A stretch of DNA of 64,000 bases from Pantoea ananatis LMG 2665 (GTDB taxonomy: Bacteria; Pseudomonadota; Gammaproteobacteria; Enterobacterales; Enterobacteriaceae): positions 62,001 to 126,000 of the forward strand of contig NZ_JMJJ01000010.1 in NCBI RefSeq assembly GCF_000710035.2. Reading direction: 5' to 3'. Made by a program: the position numbers and the translations under genes. A model generated the notes under the pieces. The model worked only from the letters and a program-made list of their open reading frames with translations, did not search any database and had not been told where the DNA came from. Of this stretch, positions 1 to 9,978 are shown piece after piece. The stretch's first letter is position 1. The number at the start of each line of letters is the position of its first letter.

Positions 1-1744
<1,744 letters not shown>

Positions 1745-1930
1745 CCAGAAGAGGCGCGTCGCCCAGGCAGTGTGTTGGAGGAACCGTATCCGGCGATAAC
1801 ACATCAGGGGGAGCGACGCCGAGGTGGTAAACACACGGTGTGTTGACTGTCGGCTACAGGGGCTGAATCCTCTGGGTTGTCACCAGAAACGTCCACAGTC
1901 GGACGTTTTGCAAGGTGGAGCGCTTCTGGG
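1745..1930 (+). ncRNA. Lysine riboswitch (L box) in the lysC leader
   Basis: The sequence follows the E. coli lysC lysine aptamer closely, including GAGGCGCGTCGCCCAGGCAG, the TGTTGGAGGA block, the ATAACA(T)CAGGGGGAGC block and GGGGCTGAATCCTCTGGGTT. The ends pair as P1: CCAGAAG (1745-1751) with CTTCTGG (1923-1929). It lies about 110 bases before the lysC start. In E. coli this RNA binds lysine and shuts down lysC expression by blocking translation and exposing RNase E sites. The same is inferred here; the aptamer itself is seen. Confidence 0.95.
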
Positions 1931-2043
1931 TGACTCGTCTATTCGATCTTACCCGTTTCTGCTCTTTCCTTGTGCTTAGGCTGAATTACTGTTTCTCACC
2001 CGTTAACGGATGAGGGCAACGTACCCTGACACGAGGTCATACA

Positions 2044-3396
2044 ATGTCTCTGAATCTGAATGTAGCGAAATTTGGCGGTACCAGCGTTGCCGATTTCGAT
2101 GCCATGAACCGTAGCGCCGATGTGGTATTGCAGGACAGCAATACCCGGCTGGTGGTGCTTTCTGCCTCTGCAGGCATCACAAACCTGCTGGTCTCTCTTG
2201 CCGAAGGCCAGGAGACATCGCAGCGTGCAGCGCAACTCGATGACATCCGCCGCATTCAATACGCCATCATCGATCGTCTGCAAAATCCGGACGTCATTCG
2301 CGACGAAATCGACCGCATCATTGATAACATCGGCATGCTGTCCGATGCGGCCGCGCTGGCCACGTCTAACGCCTTAACCGACGAACTGGTCAGCCACGGC
2401 GAACTGATGTCGACCTTGCTGTTCGTTGAGATCCTGCGTGAACGCAAGGTTAATGCAGAATGGTTCGATGTACGCAAAGTCATGCGCACCAATGACCGTT
2501 TTGGCCGTGCTGAGCCCGATGTGGCCGTACTGGCTGAACAGGTTAGCGCGCAACTGCAACCGCGTATTGCTGCGTCACTGGTGGTGACCCAGGGCTTTAT
2601 CGGCAGCGAAGAAAAAGGGCGCACGACCACGTTAGGTCGCGGCGGCAGTGACTACACGGCTGCCTTGCTGGGTGAAGCGTTAAAAGCCTCGCGCGTGGAT
2701 ATCTGGACGGACGTGCCGGGGATCTACACCACCGATCCGCGCGTGGTGCCTGCGGCAAAACGTATTGATGAGATCACCTTTGAAGAAGCGGCTGAAATGG
2801 CCACCTTTGGGGCCAAAGTGCTGCACCCTGCAACGCTGCTGCCTGCGGTGCGTAGCGACATTCCGGTGTTTGTTGGTTCCAGTAAAGATCCTGCCGCGGG
2901 CGGTACGCGCGTGTGCAATGAGACGGCGAATCCACCGCTGTTCCGTGCGCTGGCGCTGCGCCGCAAGCAAACCCTGGTCACGCTGCACAGCCTGAATATG
3001 CTACACACGCCGGGCTTCCTGTCTGAAGTGTTCAATATTCTGGTGCGTCACAACGTGTCAGTGGATCTGATCACCACGTCGGAAGTCAGCGTGGCGTTAA
3101 CGCTGGATACCACGGGATCAACCTCAACGGGCGACAATCTGCTGAGCCAGGCGCTGCTGACGGAGCTGTCGTCACTCTGTCGGGTGGAAGTGGAAGAAAA
3201 CCTGGCGCTGGTGGCCATTATCGGCAACGAATTGTCGAAAGCCTGCGGCGTAGGGAAAGAGGTCTTCGGCGTGCTCGAACCTTTTAACCTGCGGATGATC
3301 TGCTACGGTGCCAGCAGCTACAATCTCTGTTTCCTTGTGCCGGGCAATGATGCTGAAAGCGTAGTGCGTACACTGCATCACAATTTGTTTGAATAA
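2044..3396 (+). CDS. lysC: Lysine-sensitive aspartokinase III
   Basis: A 450-residue protein, matching the ~449-residue E. coli LysC in length and almost line by line. It phosphorylates aspartate in the first step of the lysine, threonine, methionine and diaminopimelate pathway. The N-terminal kinase motif KFGGTS is at residues 9-14, and TTLGRGGSDYTA and DVPGIYTTDPR follow in the catalytic domain. The last ~150 residues (LHSLNML..., VEENLALVAIIGN) form the paired ACT domains that bind lysine. The gene is controlled by the lysine riboswitch in its leader, so feedback acts at RNA and enzyme levels. A terminator follows at 3418. Confidence 0.97.
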   Translation: MSLNLNVAKFGGTSVADFDAMNRSADVVLQDSNTRLVVLSASAGITNLLVSLAEGQETSQRAAQLDDIRRIQYAIIDRLQNPDVIRDEIDRIIDNIGMLSDAAALATSNALTDELVSHGELMSTLLFVEILRERKVNAEWFDVRKVMRTNDRFGRAEPDVAVLAEQVSAQLQPRIAASLVVTQGFIGSEEKGRTTTLGRGGSDYTAALLGEALKASRVDIWTDVPGIYTTDPRVVPAAKRIDEITFEEAAEMATFGAKVLHPATLLPAVRSDIPVFVGSSKDPAAGGTRVCNETANPPLFRALALRRKQTLVTLHSLNMLHTPGFLSEVFNILVRHNVSVDLITTSEVSVALTLDTTGSTSTGDNLLSQALLTELSSLCRVEVEENLALVAIIGNELSKACGVGKEVFGVLEPFNLRMICYGASSYNLCFLVPGNDAESVVRTLHHNLFE

Positions 3397-3417
3397 GCGC
3401 TCAGCCGCCACTGGGTT

Positions 3418-3442
3418 AAAGCCGGGCTCTGTCCGGCTTTTT
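3418..3442 (+). terminator. lysC terminator
   Basis: AAAGCCGG (3418-3425) pairs with CCGGCTTT (3433-3440) over a 7-base loop and is followed by further T's, 22 bases after the lysC stop. Confidence 0.85.
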
Positions 3443-3513
3443 CACGACAGGCCGCCAGGCGGCACAGCGTGCTTTCACAGTAGTCCCTCACTCGCTCATA
3501 AGGATATCTGTTT

Positions 3514-4434
3514 ATGCTTGCCACCTTAACTCGTCTGTTTCCTTTGTGGGCAATTCTGTTGTCTGTCGCTGCCTACTATTCACCCACAACCTTTCTTGGC
3601 ATCGGTCCATGGGTCGCTTATCTGCTGATGCTGATTATGTTTGGCATGGGCGTAACGCTGAACATTGATGATTTTAAACGCGTGCTGACGCGCCCGGCGC
3701 CGGTTATTGCCGGCACCTTCTTACACTATCTGGTCATGCCGCTGGCCGCCTGGGCGCTGGCTAAGCTGTTTCATATGCCGCCGGATCTCGCTGCGGGGAT
3801 GATTCTGGTGGGCAGCGTTGCCAGTGGGACCGCTTCTAACGTAATGATCTATCTGGCTAAAGGCGATGTGGCCCTGTCGGTGACGATCTCGTCGGTGTCA
3901 GCATTGGTGGGCGTGTTTGCCACGCCGCTGCTGACGCGCTTTTACGTGGATACGCACATTCAGGTTGATGTCGCTGGGATGCTACTGAGCATCGTGAAGA
4001 TCGTCGTGATCCCTATCGGGTTAGGCCTGATCATCCATCACACCATGAACAGCGTGGTGCGCCGGATCGAGCCCTATCTACCAGCCTTTTCCATGCTCTG
4101 TATTCTGCTGATCATCAGCGCCGTAGTGGCAGGTAGCCAGGGCTTTATTGCCTCAGTCGGTGTCATGGTGATTGCAGCGGTCATCCTGCACAATGCCATT
4201 GGTCTGCTGGGAGGCTACTGGGGCGGTAAACTGTTTGGCTTTGATGAGTCCACCTGCCGCACGCTGGCGCTTGAGGTCGGTATGCAAAACTCAGGACTGG
4301 CCGCAACGCTGGGCAAACTTTACTTTTCTCCTCTGGCAGCGCTGCCGGGCGCCCTGTTCTCTGTCTGGCATAACCTGTCCGGTTCACTGCTGGCGGGTTA
4401 CTGGTCGGGTAAACCTGTTGAGAAAAAGAAGTAG
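3514..4434 (+). CDS. panS: Bile acid:sodium symporter family transporter, PanS-type
   Basis: A 306-residue integral membrane protein with about nine or ten hydrophobic segments. It includes the family's GMGVTL and [24 protein letters not shown] stretches and [13 protein letters not shown] near residue 260. PanS of Salmonella takes up ketopantoate and related pantothenate precursors. The similarity to PanS/YocS-type proteins is by recall, so substrate specificity is inferred. It lies between lysC and yjbB on its own, with a good AAGGATAT ribosome site before ATG 3514. A general sodium-dependent organic anion carrier is the alternative. Confidence 0.8.
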   Translation: MLATLTRLFPLWAILLSVAAYYSPTTFLGIGPWVAYLLMLIMFGMGVTLNIDDFKRVLTRPAPVIAGTFLHYLVMPLAAWALAKLFHMPPDLAAGMILVGSVASGTASNVMIYLAKGDVALSVTISSVSALVGVFATPLLTRFYVDTHIQVDVAGMLLSIVKIVVIPIGLGLIIHHTMNSVVRRIEPYLPAFSMLCILLIISAVVAGSQGFIASVGVMVIAAVILHNAIGLLGGYWGGKLFGFDESTCRTLALEVGMQNSGLAATLGKLYFSPLAALPGALFSVWHNLSGSLLAGYWSGKPVEKKK

Positions 4435-4482
4435 TTTTTTGCCTGTACAACCGACATCACGGGGCCGGATGGCCCCTGTAGA

Positions 4483-6108
4483 TTAATCCCCGTCCCTTTC
4501 GTCATCCGGCTGTTCCAGCACCGTGTAGGCCACTGCGCAGAACAGGGAGTTTAGCCGCTTCATATCACCCAGCAGGCCCAGATGGAGTGAGCTGGTTTCA
4601 ATGCTCTGCACATTCTGCTGGTGCAGGCGATTGACGTGTGAATGGGAATAACGGCGTATTTTCAGGCGGAAACGGTGTTTGGCTCGGCGCAACCGCTTCG
4701 CGCTGGTGACGTCGTGCGAGAGGAAAACCGACAGGCTCAGCCGCAGGTTTTCAACCAGCTGTTCGTAGAGTGACTCAAGCTCTTTCATGCCTTCTGGCGA
4801 AAAGGTCCGCCGCGCGGCAAGAGACTTATCGGCGACATCGCCGCTCATGCGTTCAATGATATCGCCTGCCATTTCCAGATTTAGCGACATTTCAATCACT
4901 TCTCCCCAACGGCGAGAATCCTGCTCTGATAAATCCTCTTTGGGCATGCGCGCCAGATAGAGTTTGATGGCGGTGTAGAGCACATCGACGTCATCATCCA
5001 GCCGCCGCACGCGACGTTCCGCGCGTGCTTCTCCACGAACCACTTGCAGAAACGTGTCCAGCATCTGCTCCAGCACGTCGCCCATGCGCAACGCTTCGCG
5101 CGCCGCGTTAACCAACGCCAGTGCCGGTGTATCCAGCGCGCTGCTGTCAAGGTGCCTGGGTTTCAGCGTGGTATCGCTTTCGGCATCGTCAGCAATCAGT
5201 CGGCAACACAGACGCGCCATGGCATCGGCGAACGGCACCATCACCACGCAGCGAATCAGGTTGTAGAAAACGTGAAAGAAGATCACCAGCTCTTCGTCGT
5301 TCACCGGCAGCTTGTCCAGCCATACCGCAACCGGATCGACAAAGGGCAGAATCAATACGCAGCCAATCAGCTTAAACAGCAGGCTGCCCATCGCGACGCG
5401 TTTACCCGCCGCGTTGGAGCCACTGCCGTTGATGACGGCCAGTAAACCACTGCCGAGGTTAGCGCCAATCACCAGGCACAACGCCACCTTAAAGGCGATC
5501 ACGCCCGTTGCCGTCAGGGTGGCCGTAATCAGCACCGCTGCCAGGCTTGAGTAGCTGATAATCGCAAAGACCGCGCCGATCAAGGCATCCAGCATCACAT
5601 CACCCGTTAAGCTGGAAAACAGCACCTGTACGCCCGAGGCCTGGGTGATTGGCCTGGCGGCTTCGACAATCAACTGCAGCGCCAGCAGGATAAGCCCCAG
5701 ACCAATGCTGGTACGTCCAAGCTGTCCTGCGCGGGTTTGTTTGCGGCTGATGAAAAACACTACACCAAAAAAGATAAACAGTGGTGAAAGCCAGGAGAGA
5801 TCAAACGTCAGGACGCGCGCCATAATGGCTGTCCCGACGTCAGCACCCAATATCACCACCAATGCCGGTGTCAGGCTCACCAGGTTTTGGGCCACAAATG
5901 AGGTCACCAGCAGCGTGGTGGCATTGCTGCTTTGTACCAGCATGGTCACGCCAATGCCGGCCAGGAACGCCATGGGTTTCTTTTCTACACTGCGGCTGAG
6001 CACCCGGCGCAAATCGGCACCGTATACGCGCATAATTCCGGAGCGGGTAATGTGCGTGCCCCATACCAGAAGCGCAACGGCAGAGAGTAAGTTAAGCAGG
6101 GTTAACAC
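4483..6108 (-). CDS. yjbB: Na+/phosphate cotransporter-family protein YjbB
   Basis: 541 residues from GTG 6108. I prefer this to the upstream ATG at 6129 because AAGGAG sits 9 bases before the GTG, the ATG has no ribosome site, and the shorter form begins like E. coli YjbB (MLTLLxLLSAVALLVWGT; 543 residues). The N-terminal ~300 residues hold two Na/Pi-cotransporter repeats, with QSSNATT and the GADVGTAI / GANLGSGL pair. The C-terminal ~200 residues are a PhoU-like helical domain (ARMPKEDL, IEMSLNLEMAGDIIERM). E. coli YjbB exports phosphate when over-produced. It ends convergently with panS. Confidence 0.92.
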   Translation of the reverse strand: MLTLLNLLSAVALLVWGTHITRSGIMRVYGADLRRVLSRSVEKKPMAFLAGIGVTMLVQSSNATTLLVTSFVAQNLVSLTPALVVILGADVGTAIMARVLTFDLSWLSPLFIFFGVVFFISRKQTRAGQLGRTSIGLGLILLALQLIVEAARPITQASGVQVLFSSLTGDVMLDALIGAVFAIISYSSLAAVLITATLTATGVIAFKVALCLVIGANLGSGLLAVINGSGSNAAGKRVAMGSLLFKLIGCVLILPFVDPVAVWLDKLPVNDEELVIFFHVFYNLIRCVVMVPFADAMARLCCRLIADDAESDTTLKPRHLDSSALDTPALALVNAAREALRMGDVLEQMLDTFLQVVRGEARAERRVRRLDDDVDVLYTAIKLYLARMPKEDLSEQDSRRWGEVIEMSLNLEMAGDIIERMSGDVADKSLAARRTFSPEGMKELESLYEQLVENLRLSLSVFLSHDVTSAKRLRRAKHRFRLKIRRYSHSHVNRLHQQNVQSIETSSLHLGLLGDMKRLNSLFCAVAYTVLEQPDDERDGD

Positions 6109-6505
6109 GTATAGTGGCTCCTTAACCATCAGGCTTCAGGCGGTTCAGATTGCCAGCCTGATGGAGAACGCAATCTGATCACGTGATTGCCGGACGCTGT
6201 GCAATTTTTTTCAGTGTTTTAAACAACCTGCGCAACGTCGACATCTCTAAATGTAGACTACTCTGGCGATCTGCATGGACAAATCCGGCCTGCGCGCACC
6301 GCTTCGTTTACCGGGCGAGCCTTTTCAGGCCGATTGAACGGTCAGCGGTAGCGCATCGCACCGGCAGAAACGTTCAGTGGGCGCGGGGCTGGCCGGAGAG
6401 GGCTGCGGGTGATACCCGGTTGCTGACCCTGGCAGGTCAGCACAGGAGCGGGTTTAAGACGTTCATGTTCTTAACCCTTCCGCCGCACGGGGAAGGGCGC
6501 CAGCT
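6109..6505. other. Gene-poor interval upstream of yjbB
   Basis: No supported gene. It should hold the yjbB promoter; no PhoB-box-like repeat was found by eye. Confidence 0.5.
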
Positions 6506-7318
6506 TCAGTATGCTGAGCCCGCCAGCAGGGCATGATGGACTGGCTTATCATGGAGCACATCAAGCAGTGAACACAGGGTGCCACAAAGCTCGGTTTGTT
6601 GAGGCGCCAGGCCGGGCCTTAGCGAGAATCCCTCGCCAAACACAAACAGCGGAACGGTCGTTTCTTCTGGCAGCATGCCACCGTGCGACCGGTCGTCGTT
6701 CATCCCGTGGTCGGCCGTGACGACGACCTGATAGCCTTCTGCCAGCCAGCCGGGCATCCACTGCGACAGATAGCCATCCGCCATGCGCGCGCGGTTACGG
6801 TACTGCGCAGAAGACAGGCCATGCTGATGTCCGGCATGATCGATATTCATCGGATGAATCAGCAGGAAATCCGGGTTGTAACGTAACCGAAGACTCTCGG
6901 CATCTTCAAACAGGTGCGAGTCTGGATAGCTGTCATCGACGTAAAAATGACCAAACTGAACAGGCAGGGTCGGGGCCTCAGTGTGGCGATCGCGTGCCGG
7001 GACGAAAGGGGTGCGGTTATACAGCTCGCTTATCCAGTGGTAAGCGGCGGCGGCGGTGGTCAGTCCGGCATCGCGCGCATAGTGAAACACACTGCGTTCG
7101 CGGCTCATACGGTTAACGTCGTTATGAATGATGCCACTCTGCACCGGCGCAACGCCGGTCAGAATACATTCATACAGCGGACGTGACAGCGAGGGTAGCT
7201 CGCAGGTCAGGCTGTAATAATGCCCTCTGTCCTGGGCGCATTCCGCATGCAGGTAACCCATAGCATGTTGAGCAACGTAGTGACTCAGGCCGTCCAAAAT
7301 CACCAAAATCGTTTTCAT
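6506..7318 (-). CDS. Alkaline phosphatase superfamily protein (type I phosphodiesterase/nucleotide pyrophosphatase-like)
   Basis: A 270-residue cytosolic-looking protein with no signal peptide. The superfamily metal-site pattern is visible: LDG at 8-10 (Asp9), a Ser/Arg nucleophile region PSLSRP at 42-47, DHAGHQHG at 160-167 (Asp160, His164) and TADHGMND at 201-208 (Asp203, His204). Such enzymes hydrolyse phosphate mono- or diesters, or rearrange phosphates in the phosphoglycerate-mutase branch. The natural substrate cannot be told from sequence. It stands alone between yjbB and psiE, a phosphate-flavoured neighbourhood. A 16-base perfect palindrome lies about 125 bases upstream. Confidence 0.8.
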   Translation of the reverse strand: MKTILVILDGLSHYVAQHAMGYLHAECAQDRGHYYSLTCELPSLSRPLYECILTGVAPVQSGIIHNDVNRMSRERSVFHYARDAGLTTAAAAYHWISELYNRTPFVPARDRHTEAPTLPVQFGHFYVDDSYPDSHLFEDAESLRLRYNPDFLLIHPMNIDHAGHQHGLSSAQYRNRARMADGYLSQWMPGWLAEGYQVVVTADHGMNDDRSHGGMLPEETTVPLFVFGEGFSLRPGLAPQQTELCGTLCSLLDVLHDKPVHHALLAGSAY

Positions 7319-7879
7319 GTTTTCTCCTTGCTGCGCCGCTGAATTTGCGCGTCTGAGCCCTCAGGGATCACTGTGAGGTTATCTGACGCGGTGACAGGCT
7401 TTGATTTCACGTCTCATTACCGCCTGCGCAGGATCTATTTTGATAGTGTGCGCACACTAACTTATTGCGAGCCGTCTGCTTTCTGGTGACGTCTCGCGTA
7501 CTGCATCGCGTTTTTTGCGGCCACCTGACTCTGCTCACTGCTAGAGGACAGAAGCTACGCGCCAGCTCAGGGCAGTAAACGCCTTCATCCAGAGGCGCCG
7601 GTGAAAGCATTGTCTGACGCCGTCGTTCGCAAAAGCCGAGCCAATGTAGTCTGCGGATATGAAAAATGGATGACAGGCTTAACAATCCGCGGCACGGCGA
7701 AAATCAGCCGCCGTAACGGGCCGATGTGAGCCGCCGTAACACAGCAATAAAAAACCGGCCTGTACAGCTGTGTCATTCCGCCTTAGGGAGACGGAATTCA
7801 CCCTGCCTGACAGGGAACACTGCACGTCTCAACGTTGTGTCGGAGAGGGCAGCGGATGCGGTAAGCCTGACGGCTATAT
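7319..7879. other. Long intergenic region between phosphatase gene and psiE
   Basis: About 560 bases without a credible gene; the ORFs here have no family features or ribosome sites. It must hold the divergent promoters of the phosphatase gene and psiE. It contains the palindrome at 7444-7459. Confidence 0.6.
7444..7459. promoter_or_regulatory. Perfect 16-bp palindrome, candidate operator
   Basis: TAGTGTGCGCACACTA is its own reverse complement with no spacer. It lies 126 bases upstream of the phosphatase start and far from psiE. The shape suits a dimeric repressor, but the cognate regulator is unknown. Confidence 0.45.
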
Positions 7880-7895
7880 TGTGATTTAGGTCACA
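7880..7895 (+). promoter_or_regulatory. CRP (cAMP receptor protein) site of psiE
   Basis: TGTGATTTAGGTCACA has the full TGTGA-N6-TCACA pattern. It is centred about 58 bases before the psiE ATG. E. coli psiE is repressed by cAMP-CRP and activated by PhoB, so this site is consistent with conserved CRP control. No convincing PhoB box was seen nearby. Confidence 0.85.
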
Positions 7896-7945
7896 CTAAA
7901 GCATGATAACGCTAACCGAACTCCATTCGATTCTCGAGGCGTGAC

Positions 7946-8356
7946 ATGAGTGATAAAAATCCTGCAGCACAGAAGATTGCGCGCCTGATGCAGTGGGTGC
8001 TGAACGCGGGGCTGTTGATCCTGGCCTTCATTTTGATGGTATTTTTGGGCAAGGAGACGGTACATCTGGCCAATGTGCTGTTTAGCACCGGTGAGCAGGC
8101 GTCCTCCTACCTGCTAATTGAGGGCATTGTGATTTATTTTCTCTACTTTGAGTTCATTGCACTCATCGTGAAGTACTTTCAGTCGGGCTACCATTTTCCC
8201 TTGCGCTATTTTGTCTATATCGGGATTACGGCCATCATCAGGCTGATCATCGTCGACCATAAAAATCCCTTTGATACGCTGTGCTACTCTGCGGCCATCC
8301 TGCTGCTAGTGATCACGCTGTGGCTGGCAAACAGTAACCGGCTTAAACGCGAGTAA
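7946..8356 (+). CDS. psiE: Phosphate-starvation-inducible protein PsiE
   Basis: 136 residues with four predicted membrane helices and the family's [37 protein letters not shown] stretches. This matches E. coli PsiE in length and sequence. PsiE is an inner-membrane protein of unknown biochemical role, induced by phosphate starvation and carbon-controlled in E. coli. Here it is monocistronic, with a perfect CRP site upstream. The xylE and mal genes that flank psiE in E. coli are missing; ubiC follows directly. Confidence 0.93.
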   Translation: MSDKNPAAQKIARLMQWVLNAGLLILAFILMVFLGKETVHLANVLFSTGEQASSYLLIEGIVIYFLYFEFIALIVKYFQSGYHFPLRYFVYIGITAIIRLIIVDHKNPFDTLCYSAAILLLVITLWLANSNRLKRE

Positions 8357-8440
8357 TCACGTTCTCAGCATTCAGGACGGGTGTTCCTCGTATCGCTCTG
8401 CGCTAAACTACCGCTCTGAAAATTTTTAGGGGAAAGTGCC

Positions 8441-8953
8441 ATGACGCAAGACCCGCTCCGTTCGTTACGTTCACTTAACTGGCTGGCGCTGGACGATGCC
8501 GCATTGACGCAACCGCTTCGTGACTGGCTAATGGAAGAGGATTCCATGACGCGACGCTTTGAACAGCATTGCCAGAAGGTCAGGGTGGAACCTGTACGTG
8601 AGGACTTTATCTCCGCCGATGAACTCGGCGATGAAGGGGCATTACTCCCTGCCGATCAGCGTTTCTGGCTGCGAGAAGTCATTCTCTACGGGGATGAGGA
8701 ACCTTGGCTGGCAGGGCGCACGCTGGTGCCAGAAAGTACCCTCAACGGCCCGGAAGCGATGTTACAGCAACTCGGTACGCGCCCGCTGGGGCGTTATCTG
8801 TTCTCGTCATCAACGCTGACCCGCGATTTCATTGAGCCTGGCCGCGTTGATGCGCTCTGGGGACGCCGCTCGCGCCTGCGACTGTCAGGGAAACCGCTGC
8901 TGTTAACGGAACTGTTTTTACCGGCTTCGCCGCTCTATCGTGATCAAGGTTAA
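8441..8953 (+). CDS. ubiC: Chorismate pyruvate-lyase
   Basis: 170 residues. UbiC splits chorismate into 4-hydroxybenzoate and pyruvate, the first committed step of ubiquinone synthesis. The active-site residues known in E. coli (Arg76, Glu155) are found as Arg78 in FWLREV and Glu157 in [21 protein letters not shown] and [16 protein letters not shown] are near-identical to E. coli. ubiA starts 11 bases after the stop, so the two are one operon feeding 4-hydroxybenzoate directly to the prenyltransferase. Confidence 0.96.
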   Translation: MTQDPLRSLRSLNWLALDDAALTQPLRDWLMEEDSMTRRFEQHCQKVRVEPVREDFISADELGDEGALLPADQRFWLREVILYGDEEPWLAGRTLVPESTLNGPEAMLQQLGTRPLGRYLFSSSTLTRDFIEPGRVDALWGRRSRLRLSGKPLLLTELFLPASPLYRDQG

Positions 8954-8964
8954 GGGTTTGACCT

Positions 8965-9849
8965 GTGCAGAACAAACAAAACATGACGAAATGGCAGGCT
9001 TATAGCCGCCTGATGCGCATTGATAAGCCGATTGGCGCTCTGCTGCTGCTGTGGCCAACATTGTGGGCGCTGTGGTTGGCAAAGATGGCTGTTCCGCCCC
9101 TACACATACTGGCGGTGTTTGTCGCCGGGGTATTTGTTATGCGCGCCGCAGGCTGTGTCATCAATGATTATGCCGATCGCAAGGTCGATGGTCATGTCGA
9201 GCGCACGAAGCACCGGCCGCTGGCAAGCGGTGCCGTCACTGCGAAAGAGGCCAAATACTTATTTGTGGTGTTAGGACTGATTGCCTTTGCCCTGGTGCTG
9301 AGCATGAACCTGATGACCATCATGCTCTCGGTCGTGGGCCTGGCACTGGCCTGGGTCTATCCGTTTATGAAGCGCTATACGCATTTGCCGCAGGTGGTGC
9401 TGGGCGCGGCATTTGGCTGGGCGATTCCCATGGCATGGTCAGCAGTTAGTGAGTCCTTACCTCTTGTCTGCTGGCTGGTATTTCTGGCTAACATTTGCTG
9501 GACGGTGGCCTATGACACGCAATATGCCATGGTCGATCGCGATGATGACCTGAAGATTGGCGTTAAATCAACGGCGATACTGTTTGGCCGCTACGACAAA
9601 TTCATTATTGGTTTGCTGCAGTTGGCGACGCTGGTACTCATGGCGTGGGTAGGGATGATTCTGGATCTGAACGGGGCGTTTTACTGGACACTATTGCTGG
9701 CTGGCGGGCTGTTTGTTTATCAGCAAAAGCTGATCGCAGAGCGCGATCGCCAGGCCTGTTTCCGCGCTTTTCTGAACAACAACTACGTAGGACTGGTTCT
9801 GTTTCTGGGCGTGCTGATGAATACGCCGCCGTTTTCACAGCTTCTTTAA
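8965..9849 (+). CDS. ubiA: 4-hydroxybenzoate octaprenyltransferase
   Basis: 294 residues from GTG 8965 (AAGGG about 9 bases upstream); ATG 8983 is a possible shorter start. UbiA is a polytopic inner-membrane enzyme that attaches the polyprenyl chain to 4-hydroxybenzoate. The first Asp-rich motif NDYADRKVD is at 67-75 and the second is [12 protein letters not shown] near residue 190; both bind Mg-diphosphate. [18 protein letters not shown] near the N-terminus is the classic UbiA signature. It shares an operon with ubiC and ends at a two-way terminator facing plsB. Confidence 0.96.
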   Translation: MQNKQNMTKWQAYSRLMRIDKPIGALLLLWPTLWALWLAKMAVPPLHILAVFVAGVFVMRAAGCVINDYADRKVDGHVERTKHRPLASGAVTAKEAKYLFVVLGLIAFALVLSMNLMTIMLSVVGLALAWVYPFMKRYTHLPQVVLGAAFGWAIPMAWSAVSESLPLVCWLVFLANICWTVAYDTQYAMVDRDDDLKIGVKSTAILFGRYDKFIIGLLQLATLVLMAWVGMILDLNGAFYWTLLLAGGLFVYQQKLIAERDRQACFRAFLNNNYVGLVLFLGVLMNTPPFSQLL

Positions 9850-9932
9850 ACGCCATTGACAGGACATCACAGCCAGCTTGTGGATTGGAAAGTGGGTCAA
9901 AGCGGGTAGTTGCGCCATGCCAGCACGCGGAT

Positions 9933-9963
9933 AAAAAAGGCGACCTCAATGGTCGCCTTTTTC
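9933..9963. terminator. Bidirectional terminator between ubiA and plsB
   Basis: AAAGGCGACC (9936-9945) and GGTCGCCTTT (9951-9960) form a 10-bp stem with A's before and T's after, serving both convergent genes. Confidence 0.9.
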
Positions 9964-9978
9964 GTTGTCGCTGACTCG

